A stretch of DNA of 53,183 nucleotides from Enterobacter cancerogenus (GCA_000773965.1 JRUP01000005.1:1-53183), one strand, 5' to 3'; counted from the stretch's first letter, positions 16,032 through 24,862 are shown. Numbers and translations are program-made. Notes: a model not told the origin generated them from the sequence alone.

Positions 16032-17368
16032 AAATTTATATTAACTCTGATTATAAAAAGTTACCAGCGGCCAACAAAGAAACTGTATCTGTTCAGATAT
16101 ATTCACGAGATGGTGTCGTTTCTAAAAATGGTATAAGGCCAAGAGAAGACATTGCAACTATAGGTAAGCCAATTTACGATGCAATAAAAAGATTGGGAGT
16201 TACTATATCTGATGATGTAATGGATTTTTTAACAATTTCACTTGCTGTAACTGCTGCTGATACTTTTATTGAAAGGGATGTGTGTTTTGATGGTTGGACA
16301 AGAAATATTAATCTATCAGTTTCATTAATTAACCCTCAGTTATGGGATAATAATAAACCACTACTTGAAAAAGCATTACAATTTCTTAGTGGTGATGTTT
16401 GGAATCTAAATTTTGAGACGGATGGCCCTAAACCGCCACAGCCATTTCAAGCTGTTAACGGAAGGAGGTTGATTAACCTCAAAGGATTAGATAGTGTATC
16501 ACTATTTTCTGGAGGCCTTGACAGTGCAATAGGTGTTATAGATTTATTAACTTCAGGAAATAAGCCCTTACTGATTAGTCATTCGTATAAGGGGGATAAA
16601 TCTAAACAAGATGCAATAGCCCGCAAAATTCAAGGGAAAGGCATTTTCTCCAGATTACGTTCAAGTGCAAATCCTATTGGCCGAGGTATCCCTAGAGATA
16701 TCACAATGAGAACAAGGAGTTTAAATTTTTTGGCATTTTCACTCGTGGGTGCTTATGCGGTAAAAAAAGTAAATAATTATAATAAGTTGTCTATCTTTGT
16801 CCCAGAGAATGGGTTTATCTCTTTAAATGCACCTTTGACCTCCCGGAGAGTCGGTTCTCTAAGCACTCGCACTACGCATCCATATTTTATCGAAATGATC
16901 CAGCAGCTTTTTGATAATGTAGGTTTTGGAGTTGAGTTAAATAATCCTTATCAGTTCATGACAAAAGGAGAAATGGTAAGTGGGTGCAAAGATTTTAATA
17001 CTTTATCTGCGATAATCGATCTTACTGTTTCATGTAGTCACTGGAAAAGAAAAAATAAACAGTGTGGGTATTGTGTCCCTTGTATGATTAGGCGGTCATC
17101 ATTAATTCAAAGCAATTTGAAGGAGACGATTTCCTATCATCATGGCACATTTCCAACCTTACGTGATTTTGTTAAAAATAAGAAAGATGGAAGGGATGAT
17201 GTAAATTCTGTTTTATTGGCTATAGATAAATCAAAAAATAGAAAATTGAAATCTTGGATATTAAAGTCTGGGCGGCTTAATTCTTGTGATCTTGATAAAT
17301 ATGAAAGGGTTTTTTTAAATGGGTTGCTTGAAGTGGAAACGTTTTTAAAAAGGGAAAAAGTGATTTGA
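16028..17368 (+). CDS. qatC: QatC, QueC-like PP-loop protein of the Qat system
   Basis: A 446-residue protein. Residues 161-166 (SGGLDS) are the PP-loop pyrophosphatase motif of QueC-type 7-cyano-7-deazaguanine synthases. A zinc site is present: Cys336, then CGYCVPC with Cys346, 349 and 352. The first 150 residues form an extra N-terminal domain not found in housekeeping QueC. It may modify a nucleobase or a protein as part of defence; this is inference from the family. It overlaps qatB (ATGA) and qatD (TTGA). Confidence 0.9.
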   Translation: MKIYINSDYKKLPAANKETVSVQIYSRDGVVSKNGIRPREDIATIGKPIYDAIKRLGVTISDDVMDFLTISLAVTAADTFIERDVCFDGWTRNINLSVSLINPQLWDNNKPLLEKALQFLSGDVWNLNFETDGPKPPQPFQAVNGRRLINLKGLDSVSLFSGGLDSAIGVIDLLTSGNKPLLISHSYKGDKSKQDAIARKIQGKGIFSRLRSSANPIGRGIPRDITMRTRSLNFLAFSLVGAYAVKKVNNYNKLSIFVPENGFISLNAPLTSRRVGSLSTRTTHPYFIEMIQQLFDNVGFGVELNNPYQFMTKGEMVSGCKDFNTLSAIIDLTVSCSHWKRKNKQCGYCVPCMIRRSSLIQSNLKETISYHHGTFPTLRDFVKNKKDGRDDVNSVLLAIDKSKNRKLKSWILKSGRLNSCDLDKYERVFLNGLLEVETFLKREKVI

Positions 17369-18093
17369 AGCTTGATATGCATTGCCATTTGGATCTTTAT
17401 AAAAATCCAAATGATATTATTGAAAAGTGTAATGAGAAAGGACTTTATGTCCTTTCTATAACAACAACCCCCAAAGCATATATTGGGACGAATAGGCTTG
17501 TTTCTAACAATAAGCGGATCAAAACGGCATTAGGTTTACATCCCGAACTCGCACATATTCGACACAATGAGTTAGATATTTTCGACATGTTATTTCCTCA
17601 GGTGGAATATATTGGTGAAGTCGGTCTTGATGGAGGAAGAGATTATAAACAATATATGGATGTGCAACTTAAAGTTTTCAAACATATATTAAAGAAAGTC
17701 CATCATGGAGGTGGGAGGATTATGTCGATACATTCAAGGTCCTCAGCTACAGAAGTAGTTGATCAACTCAAGGGAATCGATGGCGTTCCTATTTTTCATT
17801 GGTTTACTGGTTCGGAATTAGAATTGAGAAATGCAGTTAAAATTGGTGCATGGTTCTCAGTTGGTCCTGCAATGCTGAACTCTATTAAAGGAAAGCGAAT
17901 AATTGAACTCATACCCAAAGACAGATTATTGACTGAAACTGATGGACCATTTGCTAAGGTCTCAGGAAAGAATTTATTTCCTTGGGATGTTGAAAAAGCT
18001 ATTGCTGGTATATCCAAGATATGGGGGTGCCACCCTGAATATGTTGAAGCTAAAATAGAAGAGAACTTTAGGAATATACTTAAGTTTAAATAG
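17365..18093 (+). CDS. qatD: QatD, TatD-family metal-dependent nuclease of the Qat system
   Basis: A 242-residue TatD-like hydrolase. Its metal ligands are all present: His6-x-His8, Glu85 in YIGEVGLDG, His123 in MSIHSRS, His145 in FHWFTG, and Asp193 in TETDGPF. The start is a TTG overlapping the qatC stop; the next ATG would remove residues just before the HxH motif, so TTG is the better choice, with AGGG about ten bases upstream. TatD proteins are DNases in other settings. It is the last gene of the qat operon. Confidence 0.9.
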   Translation: MKLDMHCHLDLYKNPNDIIEKCNEKGLYVLSITTTPKAYIGTNRLVSNNKRIKTALGLHPELAHIRHNELDIFDMLFPQVEYIGEVGLDGGRDYKQYMDVQLKVFKHILKKVHHGGGRIMSIHSRSSATEVVDQLKGIDGVPIFHWFTGSELELRNAVKIGAWFSVGPAMLNSIKGKRIIELIPKDRLLTETDGPFAKVSGKNLFPWDVEKAIAGISKIWGCHPEYVEAKIEENFRNILKFK

Positions 18094-18460
18094 TATTTTA
18101 TAGATCATTAAACATGATACAACACTGGGAAGAATCCCTTTCGTTAACCTAAGGCTATGACATTATGATTTTTTTGATTAAGTTGAATGGGCCAATATTA
18201 TTGAGATAAAAGCAAGATTAATTTCAATGAAATTCATTCATAGGATTGGCTTTTTATTTTTGAGTGTTTTTATCTTCAGTCTTTTTAAGTCTAGATAAAA
18301 TAAATAACACTGAATTTTTATCGACATTGAAGCAAGTTAGAATATTTAGGTCGCTTGCCAAAATTAGGGTGCTCAATGTTTTAATAAAATTAACTTGGTT
18401 GACTTTAATACAAAATGAGATAAAGCATTATAGGATGTTCACTCAAAGAGGAGGTTTGAC
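18094..18460. other. Non-coding AT-rich stretch after qatD
   Basis: No supported gene. A short open frame at 18264-18494 covers the ribosome binding site of the next gene and has no features of its own. No clear terminator or promoter is seen. Confidence 0.4.
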
Positions 18461-18857
18461 ATGGATAAGACAGAAATCACAGATGATGATATAAAAGAGG
18501 TAGTGGGTAGGCTTGGAGAGACCACATCACAATTATTAAGTGAAAGGGGGGGTAAGTGACAATTTCTTAGACTTTCCAGGTGGAAATATAGTGATTGAGT
18601 TATTTTTGAAACATTTTGAAATTAGCTTTGCTGAAAAAGTACTATTCATAATAAATAACTTCGATTTATCCATTTTTTATACCGGAAAAAATGGCGAGAT
18701 TGAGCATTGGATCGTAGAAGAATTGCTTGATTCTAATTTTGATAACACCCTTGAGGATATGTTGGTTAGGAGAAGAGTTAAGGAAGAAAAGAATAAGGTA
18801 AGTAGTATATTGAATCCTGAAAATGGCGAGTGTGATGATTTTAGAAAAAGATTGTAA
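18461..18857 (+). pseudogene. Small hypothetical gene with a frameshift in a seven-G run
   Basis: The ATG at 18461 has an excellent AGAGGAGG six bases upstream, yet its frame closes at 18559 after 32 residues. A second frame, open from GTG 18540 to 18857, continues the coding pattern with an acidic, helical sequence (FLDFPGGNIVIELFLKHF). The two frames meet in a run of seven G at 18546-18552; removing one G would give a single protein of about 129 residues. That joined product has the same size as the gene at 22319 and resembles it in its second half. It may be an inactivated gene, a phase-variable gene, or a sequencing error. Function unknown. Confidence 0.6.
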
Positions 18858-18882
18858 ATTTTCAAAAAATATTTTCTGGAAA

Positions 18883-18916
18883 AATAAAAGCCAGTAATTC
18901 ATTGCTGGCTTTTATT
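18883..18916. terminator. Bidirectional terminator between the frameshifted gene and the sugar symporter
   Basis: AATAAAAGCCAG pairs with CTGGCTTTTATT around a short loop, giving T-rich tails on both strands. It lies between two convergent genes. Confidence 0.85.
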
Positions 18917-18926
18917 AGGTTCAAAC

Positions 18927-20345
18927 TTACTGGCCTATATCACGAAGCCTCTTGCCAGACATCAGATTTTTTTCAATGTGCTCAAGAGTAACCCCTTTAG
19001 TTTCAGGGACCAGCAGAAAAGTTATCACGATGAAGAGCAGATTGAACCCCGTATAGAGCCAGAATGTCCCTGCCGGACCTATGCTACCCAGAAGTGAAAG
19101 GAAGGTCGCACCGATAATCATGTTTGCAACCCAGTTCGTCGTGGTTGAACAGGTTATCCCAAAGTCCCGGCATTTTAGGGGTTGTATCTCAGAACACAGT
19201 ATCCACACCACAGGAGCAGCACTCATAGCATAACCACCGATGCATAACATCGTCATACCCACTGACACCCATGACAGACCCGTGCTGATTTCTCCCTGAC
19301 CCGCTTTCATCAAACAGTAGCCCAGAACCATTGTGGCGAAGGCCATTACACTAAATCCTATCTTAAGGATTGGCTTCCTTCCTGTTTTATCAACCGTGAA
19401 AACTGCAATGAAGGTTGCGAACATGAAGGTCAAACCCACGACAATGGTCGCAATCATTTGCTCCTGGGTGCTCTGGAAGCCAGCCATTTTAAAAATCTGA
19501 GGGGCGTAATACATGATAATGTTCATACCTGTAAACTGTTGCATACCCTGTAGCAACATACCGAGATAAACGGCTCGTCTCACATTGCTGTTCTTCCTGA
19601 AAAGAGCAAAGCCTCCCTGCTTCATACGGAGGCTTTCTCTTATCTCATTCAGCTCCTGTCGTGCTTTCTCAGATGTGTCTCTGAGCATTCTGAGTACTTC
19701 TTCCGCCTCTACATGCAAACCTTTAGAAGCTAGCCAGCGGGGGCTGTTAGGCAAGAATATCACCATAACGAAAAGAATAACCGCTGGTATAGCGAGAACT
19801 CCAAGCATTGCCCGCCAATTGCCACTGTAACTAAATGCAGTATCCGACAGGAAAGCTACGACAATTCCAAAAGTGATCATGAGTTGATAAAGGCTGATCA
19901 TTTTTCCGCGAACATTCTCTGTTGCCATCTCTGACAGATAGAGTGGGGCCGTGTAGGAAGCAATACCAACGGCCAGCCCGAGCAGAACCCTGAATGTAAG
20001 AAGAACCTCGACACTGTTTGCGAATGCAGAACCCAGTGAACCCACGATGAAGAGGATGGCTCCAGCCATAAGGCTGTATTTTCTTCCCAGACGATGCGAA
20101 ACCCAGCCGTTGCAAATTGCTCCAATCGCGGCTCCCAGCATCATACTGCTGACAACCCATTCCTGTTCATGACTGGTTAACTGAAAATGTTTTGTGATGA
20201 AAGGCAGGGCACCTGAGATTACCCCTATATCCAGTCCAAAAAGAAGCCCTGCGAGAGCAGCAGAAATGGATACAAAGAGATTCATTCTTCTGACTTTTGA
20301 TTGATGGTCACTATCGTAGGTGACTGTCTGATTTACATGAGACAT
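18927..20345 (-). CDS. GalP/AraE-like sugar:proton symporter (MFS)
   Basis: A 472-residue major facilitator transporter with 12 membrane segments. It is close to E. coli GalP over its whole length: [67 protein letters not shown] and [14 protein letters not shown]. Both RGK/GRK loop motifs are present. The start at 20345 has GGAG seven bases upstream; the open frame runs further to 20369. The likely substrate is galactose or a similar hexose or pentose. The gene looks less AT-rich than its island neighbours and may have been captured separately. No regulator gene is next to it. Confidence 0.85.
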   Translation of the reverse strand: MSHVNQTVTYDSDHQSKVRRMNLFVSISAALAGLLFGLDIGVISGALPFITKHFQLTSHEQEWVVSSMMLGAAIGAICNGWVSHRLGRKYSLMAGAILFIVGSLGSAFANSVEVLLTFRVLLGLAVGIASYTAPLYLSEMATENVRGKMISLYQLMITFGIVVAFLSDTAFSYSGNWRAMLGVLAIPAVILFVMVIFLPNSPRWLASKGLHVEAEEVLRMLRDTSEKARQELNEIRESLRMKQGGFALFRKNSNVRRAVYLGMLLQGMQQFTGMNIIMYYAPQIFKMAGFQSTQEQMIATIVVGLTFMFATFIAVFTVDKTGRKPILKIGFSVMAFATMVLGYCLMKAGQGEISTGLSWVSVGMTMLCIGGYAMSAAPVVWILCSEIQPLKCRDFGITCSTTTNWVANMIIGATFLSLLGSIGPAGTFWLYTGFNLLFIVITFLLVPETKGVTLEHIEKNLMSGKRLRDIGQ

Positions 20346-20462
20346 CATTAAGCTCCGCTCATACAGCATGTAATAGTGCTCAAGCTTACTCAGGGGGTTC
20401 AGGCAGGATTAGGGCAACTGTCTCTCAAGATATGGACTTTATTGCTATGGCTGTAGTTTGTG

Positions 20463-20492
20463 TGATGAGGATCTCACTACCGATCCTCATCA
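20463..20492. repeat. Perfect inverted repeat downstream of the 2H-phosphoesterase-like gene
   Basis: TGATGAGGATC pairs with GATCCTCATCA around an eight-base loop, 16 bases past the end of the gene at 20509. On the minus strand no T run follows, so it is a weak terminator at best. It could also be an operator for the symporter gene, which begins 118 bases further left. Confidence 0.5.
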
Positions 20493-20508
20493 TCATAATA
20501 TTTTTCAA

Positions 20509-21267
20509 CTAAATAATATTTAATGGCTTGTCCCAGTCATATCGAGTCAGCACAAGTTTGATTTTACCTTTAATTTCACCATATCTTTTTTCTGAGTGTG
20601 AAAGGAAATACTCTCTAATGAGTGGTGGCAATTTTTTAGATTTATATCTCAATATAGTCGTATGCCAGAAGTCAGGGGGCAGGGCTTTACCCGGATATCG
20701 ATCCTGTAACTTTAACTGCCAGTCAGAACTCATAAGATCATCCCAAAATATTTTTCGCAGGTTGACTGAGTTACTATCAGGGATTCCAGCCAGTAATAAC
20801 TGATTAGGCAATGCTACAAGCTGAAGCTCTTTTACTTTAAGCTGGTTATTTCTGATAGAAAGGCTAAACCGTTCTGTCAGATCGGCAATTTCAGAAATGT
20901 CATTATAGGCTTCATAGATGGACTGAGTTATAGCAAGGAAAGTCATATGAAAATTTTCTTCGCTCATAACCTCTGCTAACGGATCATTATCAATGAGTAA
21001 TTTAACATCAGATAACAGTGCTTTTATTTGCGGATTTAATTCGGGCTGAATACCACTTGTCAGAGCCAACAGTTTTTCAGGATAGAAAATTACACCCTTT
21101 TCATTAAAGTGGTTTTCCAGTTCCAGTAACCATTCATGAATAGTTTCCTGTGAACGATTAGTGTATATGTTCTGAAGATAGTTATCATTGTCCAATGTCT
21201 GCTCCCTAAAATGAATATTCAAAACATGGTTAATATTATTTAACAGATTATGTATTTGACTGAACAT
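20509..21267 (-). CDS. 2H phosphoesterase-like (LigT-type) protein
   Basis: A 252-residue protein with the two H-x-T motifs that mark the 2H phosphoesterase fold: FHMTFLA (His107, Thr109) and WHTTILRY (His202, Thr204), about 95 residues apart as expected. Members cut or join 2',5' or cyclic phosphate bonds in RNA or nucleotides. The first 95 residues are an extra, mostly helical part. It is divergent from the hydrolase gene at 21344, with only 76 bases between them, so the two may share control. The substrate is unknown. Confidence 0.65.
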   Translation of the reverse strand: MFSQIHNLLNNINHVLNIHFREQTLDNDNYLQNIYTNRSQETIHEWLLELENHFNEKGVIFYPEKLLALTSGIQPELNPQIKALLSDVKLLIDNDPLAEVMSEENFHMTFLAITQSIYEAYNDISEIADLTERFSLSIRNNQLKVKELQLVALPNQLLLAGIPDSNSVNLRKIFWDDLMSSDWQLKLQDRYPGKALPPDFWHTTILRYKSKKLPPLIREYFLSHSEKRYGEIKGKIKLVLTRYDWDKPLNII

Positions 21268-21343
21268 TGCTTTGTTATAAGTTTAGACTAAAATTCATCT
21301 GTCTAATTAGAAATTAAAAAACAGGTTCAGTAAGAGGTTACAA

Positions 21344-22102
21344 ATGCTTAGCTTTACTCGTCAGGGGAATCAGGAAGGTCCGACATTAGTTTTTATGCAT
21401 TATCTTGGTGGTTCTGCCAACACCTGGACCCCTGTAATTAACAATCTCAAACATAATTACGACTGTATTGCTTTTGATATGCCCGGTTTTGGTAACTCTG
21501 GAGCCTTAAAAGATATGAGTATTCAATCGCAGGCTAAAATTTTGTGGGAAAATATTCTTGAACTTAAGATAAAAAAACCGTTCCTGATTGGTCACTCAAT
21601 GTCTGGTAAAATCGCGGCCATTATGTCTTTACAGTTCCCAGATGCAATCAGTGGACTTATTCTCGTTGCTCCATCACCACTTACTCCACAGCCTATGACT
21701 GTCCAGCAATACCTGCAACAGAAAGAATGGACGGGAAGTTCAGAAGAAGCCAAAGCATTTGTAGACGGTGCATGTTCACAGCCGTTGAAACCGGCATTAA
21801 AAGAACTCGCTATTAAAGACACCCTACAAGCTGACTGTGAAGCATTTCATAAATGGGCTGATAATGGAAGTCAGGAGGATTTCGAAGGTGCCTTTGATAA
21901 AGTAAAATTGCCAGTTAAGTTAATAATTGGTAATGATGATAGAAGTGTTCCTAATATCACCGAACAAATCAAAAGGACTTTGGTATATTTCAATCCTTAT
22001 TCTTTTAAAGTTATAGACGATTGTGGGCATATCTTACCTTTAGAATGCCCTGAGGAACTTTCCAAAGAAATAGATGTTTTTGTAAGTTTGATTCGTAAGT
22101 GA
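21344..22102 (+). CDS. Alpha/beta hydrolase
   Basis: A 252-residue alpha/beta hydrolase fold protein. The oxyanion region MHYLGGSANTW is near residue 20, the nucleophile elbow GHSMSG gives Ser85, the acid is Asp198 or Asp199 in IIGNDDRSVP, and the base is His229 in DDCGHILP. The substrate cannot be read from the sequence. AAGAGG precedes the ATG. Its close divergent partner is the 2H-phosphoesterase-like gene. Confidence 0.85.
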   Translation: MLSFTRQGNQEGPTLVFMHYLGGSANTWTPVINNLKHNYDCIAFDMPGFGNSGALKDMSIQSQAKILWENILELKIKKPFLIGHSMSGKIAAIMSLQFPDAISGLILVAPSPLTPQPMTVQQYLQQKEWTGSSEEAKAFVDGACSQPLKPALKELAIKDTLQADCEAFHKWADNGSQEDFEGAFDKVKLPVKLIIGNDDRSVPNITEQIKRTLVYFNPYSFKVIDDCGHILPLECPEELSKEIDVFVSLIRK

Positions 22103-22269
22103 TTTTTCGGCAAGTTTTCGATGGTTGATTTAAAAATCACGAATATTTGCCTTAAAAATTCTTTTCTTAAATCTTTGGCCTTTTTGACAGGGATAGTTCT
22201 TACTAAGTGAGAATAAAATAAATTTCAACTATTTTAAGTAATGATAATTTTCAGATGATAATTATAGTA

Positions 22270-22299
22270 TTGACATGTTTATAATTTGTGTTAAATAAA
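22270..22299 (+). promoter_or_regulatory. Possible promoter of the small acidic protein gene
   Basis: A perfect TTGACA stands at 22270-22275, followed by TTAAAT 15 bases on. A separate TATAAT at 22280 has no fitting -35. One of these probably drives the gene at 22319. Confidence 0.35.
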
Positions 22300-22318
22300 A
22301 ATAAAAAAGGAGAGTTAA

Positions 22319-22720
22319 ATGAAAGATGAAATAGCTTTAGAAAAAGAAAGTTTATCCTTAGAAAGTGCTAAGGTGTTTTTAGCAAAGATTCATAATGATT
22401 TGCAGGCATTCCTTGAGAAAAATAATATGATTGAGGGTTATGAAATGTACCCTGCTGAGGATGTTGTTTATATCATGCTCAGAGATTTTTACAACTCGGA
22501 AGAGTGTTTAAAGCTTTTTACAATTGTTCATGGTTTTGAATTGACCGATCTTGCCGAATATAAAAGTGTTGATTGGTGGTTCTTATCTTCTTTAGTATTC
22601 GATGTAGATATTGATGAAGTTAGAGGTATTATAGAAAAAAAGATTGCTGAAGAAGAAAAGATTAAAATAAACTCGATTGTTGTTAGTGAAGAAGATGTAA
22701 GTATCAGAAAAAGGATCTGA
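22319..22720 (+). CDS. Small acidic hypothetical protein (133 aa)
   Basis: An acidic, probably all-helical protein with AAGGAG just before the ATG. By eye its second half lines up with the frameshifted gene at 18461: YPAEDVVYIMLRDF against FPGGNIVIELFLKHF, an EKKIAEEEKIKINSI-like stretch against RRRVKEEKNKVSSI, and final RKRI against RKRL. The two would form a family within the island. Acidic pairs of this size can be immunity proteins, but no toxin lies beside it. Function unknown. Confidence 0.7.
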   Translation: MKDEIALEKESLSLESAKVFLAKIHNDLQAFLEKNNMIEGYEMYPAEDVVYIMLRDFYNSEECLKLFTIVHGFELTDLAEYKSVDWWFLSSLVFDVDIDEVRGIIEKKIAEEEKIKINSIVVSEEDVSIRKRI

Positions 22721-22914
22721 TATATATTTTGAAGACTCTTTATACCCTGTAAGCATTATGTCTCTTAACATAAAACATGAGTTTTAGGGTTTTTATTTTG
22801 CACTGTTTGAAGTTTTTCTTAGCAAAATCCATTCAAAATAAGTATTCCTTAGGTAGCTCAGCAGTAATTACCTCCATTTATTTTGTTTATAATCATTTAG
22901 TTATTAACTCATTC
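22721..22914. other. Right end of the island, non-coding
   Basis: AT-rich sequence with no gene that I can support. It joins the mutS fragment directly. An attachment-site repeat would be expected here, but its partner lies outside the window. Confidence 0.5.
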
Positions 22915-22956
22915 TTAATACTGCTGCATCATGGGCGTGTGGCCAGTAAAGTCCAT
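22915..22956 (-). pseudogene. mutS: 5' fragment of mutS, cut by the island
   Basis: On the minus strand a GGAG ribosome binding site eight bases before an ATG opens MDFTGHTPMMQQY, then a stop codon. E. coli MutS begins with a matching stretch (DAHTPMMQQY after a short tail). The change from core to AT-rich island sequence occurs just at the tyrosine codon. The rest of mutS should lie on the minus strand left of the island. A repeat at the far junction could rebuild a working mutS 5' end there. Confidence 0.85.
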
Positions 22957-23322
22957 TTGCGCTGCTCCTTTCATCTCGTTTTCGCTCAAAATTCACTCGT
23001 TCAATCATGGCTGCCCGATATGAGCAGGCCAGTGTGGTGCGTTATCTCACAGACGGATAACCAAGGCGCAGATATTAACATTTTGCCCTGCGCGCATCAT
23101 CCGGCTGCAATGGATTCTGGCTGCCGACCTTAACAAATTGCGATAAGCAGTAAAAAGTAAAATTGGGCGATAAAGATAAAGTGTGGAGCTGTTCCGCAAA
23201 TTTTCGCTGCAACCCACTGAAACCAGGGAATAGCGGCGTAAATTTAAGATATTGCTCTGTATCCCGCTTTGATGAACGATTACCATGTTGGCTTCCGGTT
23301 TCATCTGGCTTATGGATATCTA
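22957..23322. other. Intergenic region between mutS and mltB (core sequence)
   Basis: It holds the mutS ribosome binding site on the minus strand and presumably divergent promoters for mutS and mltB. I see no clear sigma-70 pair. The open frames across it look like chance frames. Confidence 0.5.
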
Positions 23323-24405
23323 ATGCGTTTTAAGGTTGCTTTTCTTCCACTTATCGCCTTGCTTGCTGCCTGCAGCAGTAAGCCTGCAACCCAGCAGCAA
23401 ACCGCCGTTGTGCCTGCACCAAAAGGTGGTTTTTTACTGGAACCTTCACACGCCGTTCAGCCTATGTTTGGTGATTTCGCAGGGAATCCAGCGGCTGAGC
23501 AGTTTATTGATCAAATGGTGGCAAAACACGGTTTTAACCGTGATCAACTGCACGCCGTGATTGGCCAGGCGAAGCGTCTCGATTACGTGCTGCGTCTGAT
23601 GGATCAACAAGCACCAAGCTACACGCCTCCGACGGGGCCAAACGGCGCCTGGATCCGCTACCGTAATAAATTCATCACGCCAGATAATGTGCAAAATGGT
23701 GTGGCGTTCTGGGATCAATATCAGGACGCGCTGCAACGCGCTCAGCAGGTTTATGGTGTGCCGCCGGAGATCATTGTCGGAATCATTGGTGTGGAAACAC
23801 GCTGGGGTCGGGTGATGGGCAAAACGCGTCTGCTGGATGCGCTGGCCACCTTATCCTTTAGCTATCCTCGTCGCGCGGCCTACTTCAGCGGCGAACTGGA
23901 AACCTTCCTGCTGATGGCGCGCACTGAACAGGATGATCCGCTGGATCTGCGCGGTTCCTTTGCGGGTGCAATGGGGTACGGCCAGTTTATGCCGTCTTCC
24001 TATAAAGAGTATGCGGTCGACTTCAATGGTGATGGCCACATTAACCTGTGGGATCCTGTGGATGCGATTGGTAGCGTAGCAAATTACTTTAAAGAGCACG
24101 GCTGGCGGGCAGGGCAGAATGTTGCCGTACCGGCAAGCGGGCAGGCTCCTGCGCTGGAAAATGGGTTTAAAACGCTCTATCCGGTGAATACGCTGATGGC
24201 GAGTGGCCTGACGCCGCAAGGATCGCTGGATGGTAATAACCAGGCGAGTCTGCTGCGCCTTGATCTTGGCACCAGTTATCAATATTGGTATGGCCTGCCT
24301 AACTTCTATGTCATCACGCGTTATAACCACAGCACACACTATGCCATGGCTGTATGGCAATTGGGTCAGGCAGTGGCGAAAGCGCGTCAGGGCAACATGC
24401 TTTAA
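23323..24405 (+). CDS. mltB: Membrane-bound lytic transglycosylase B
   Basis: A 360-residue lipoprotein. The lipobox LLAAC places the lipidated cysteine at residue 17, which fixes the start at 23323. The catalytic glutamate is Glu158 in IIGVETRWGR, and GYGQFMPSSYK and DFNGDGHINLWD follow as in E. coli MltB. It cleaves peptidoglycan glycan strands with 1,6-anhydro ends at the outer membrane. It is the first intact core gene right of the island. Confidence 0.96.
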   Translation: MRFKVAFLPLIALLAACSSKPATQQQTAVVPAPKGGFLLEPSHAVQPMFGDFAGNPAAEQFIDQMVAKHGFNRDQLHAVIGQAKRLDYVLRLMDQQAPSYTPPTGPNGAWIRYRNKFITPDNVQNGVAFWDQYQDALQRAQQVYGVPPEIIVGIIGVETRWGRVMGKTRLLDALATLSFSYPRRAAYFSGELETFLLMARTEQDDPLDLRGSFAGAMGYGQFMPSSYKEYAVDFNGDGHINLWDPVDAIGSVANYFKEHGWRAGQNVAVPASGQAPALENGFKTLYPVNTLMASGLTPQGSLDGNNQASLLRLDLGTSYQYWYGLPNFYVITRYNHSTHYAMAVWQLGQAVAKARQGNML

Positions 24406-24432
24406 TGCTGTCCTTATAAAGAGTGAGGGTAT

Positions 24433-24462
24433 AAGATGGCGCCCCTTTTGCGGTGCCATCTT
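24433..24462 (+). terminator. Hairpin after mltB
   Basis: AAGATGGCGCC pairs with GGTGCCATCTT over a seven-base loop. The T tail is short, so it may be a weak terminator. Confidence 0.5.
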
Positions 24463-24491
24463 CACCGCCTTTCGACTTCTGAGGAATGCTC

Positions 24492-24827
24492 ATGACAACA
24501 TTACCTGCTTGCCCTGTGTGTCAGGCTGATTATACCTGGCAGGATGGTGAGAACCTGAACTGCCCATCTTGTGGCCATATCTGGTCACCGAGTGCTGATG
24601 CAGCATCGGATGGTTTGGTGGTGCGGGATGCCAATGGCAATCTGCTGGCTGATGGGGACAGCGTTACCGTGGTCAAAGATCTCAAGGTGAAAGGCAGTTC
24701 TTCAACCCTGAAGATTGGCACCAAAGTGAAAAGCATTCGTTTGGTTGAAGGCGACCACAACATTGATTGCAAAATCGATGGTTTTGGCCCGATGAAACTC
24801 AAATCTGAGTTTGTTAAAAAGAACTGA
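24492..24827 (+). CDS. yjdM: Zinc-ribbon protein YjdM (PhnA family)
   Basis: A 111-residue protein, the same length as E. coli YjdM. The N-terminal zinc ribbon uses CPVC and CPSC; a small beta domain follows ([17 protein letters not shown]). The ATG at 24492 is six bases after GAGGA and is preferred to the ATG at 24486. Its cellular role is poorly defined despite the old name PhnA. Confidence 0.9.
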   Translation: MTTLPACPVCQADYTWQDGENLNCPSCGHIWSPSADAASDGLVVRDANGNLLADGDSVTVVKDLKVKGSSSTLKIGTKVKSIRLVEGDHNIDCKIDGFGPMKLKSEFVKKN

Positions 24828-24831
24828 GAAC

Positions 24832-24858
24832 GGGACGGCTGCCCGGCCGTCCCTTATT
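24832..24858. terminator. Terminator between yjdM and the convergent aldolase gene
   Basis: GGGACGGC pairs with GCCGTCCC around a six-base loop, between two convergent genes. Confidence 0.65.
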
Positions 24859-24862
24859 GTGA

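Noticed and set aside
16028..17368. qatC as a housekeeping QueC for queuosine synthesis
   Set aside because: It has an added N-terminal domain of about 150 residues, and lies between a KAP ATPase operon and a TatD-like gene rather than with que genes.
18264..18494. Open frame of 76 codons before the frameshifted gene
   Set aside because: It covers the strong ribosome binding site and start of the next gene, has no ribosome binding site of its own and no recognisable domain.
22777..23133. Open frame of 118 codons across the island junction
   Set aside because: It runs from island into core sequence and over the mutS start on the other strand, so it cannot be a conserved gene.
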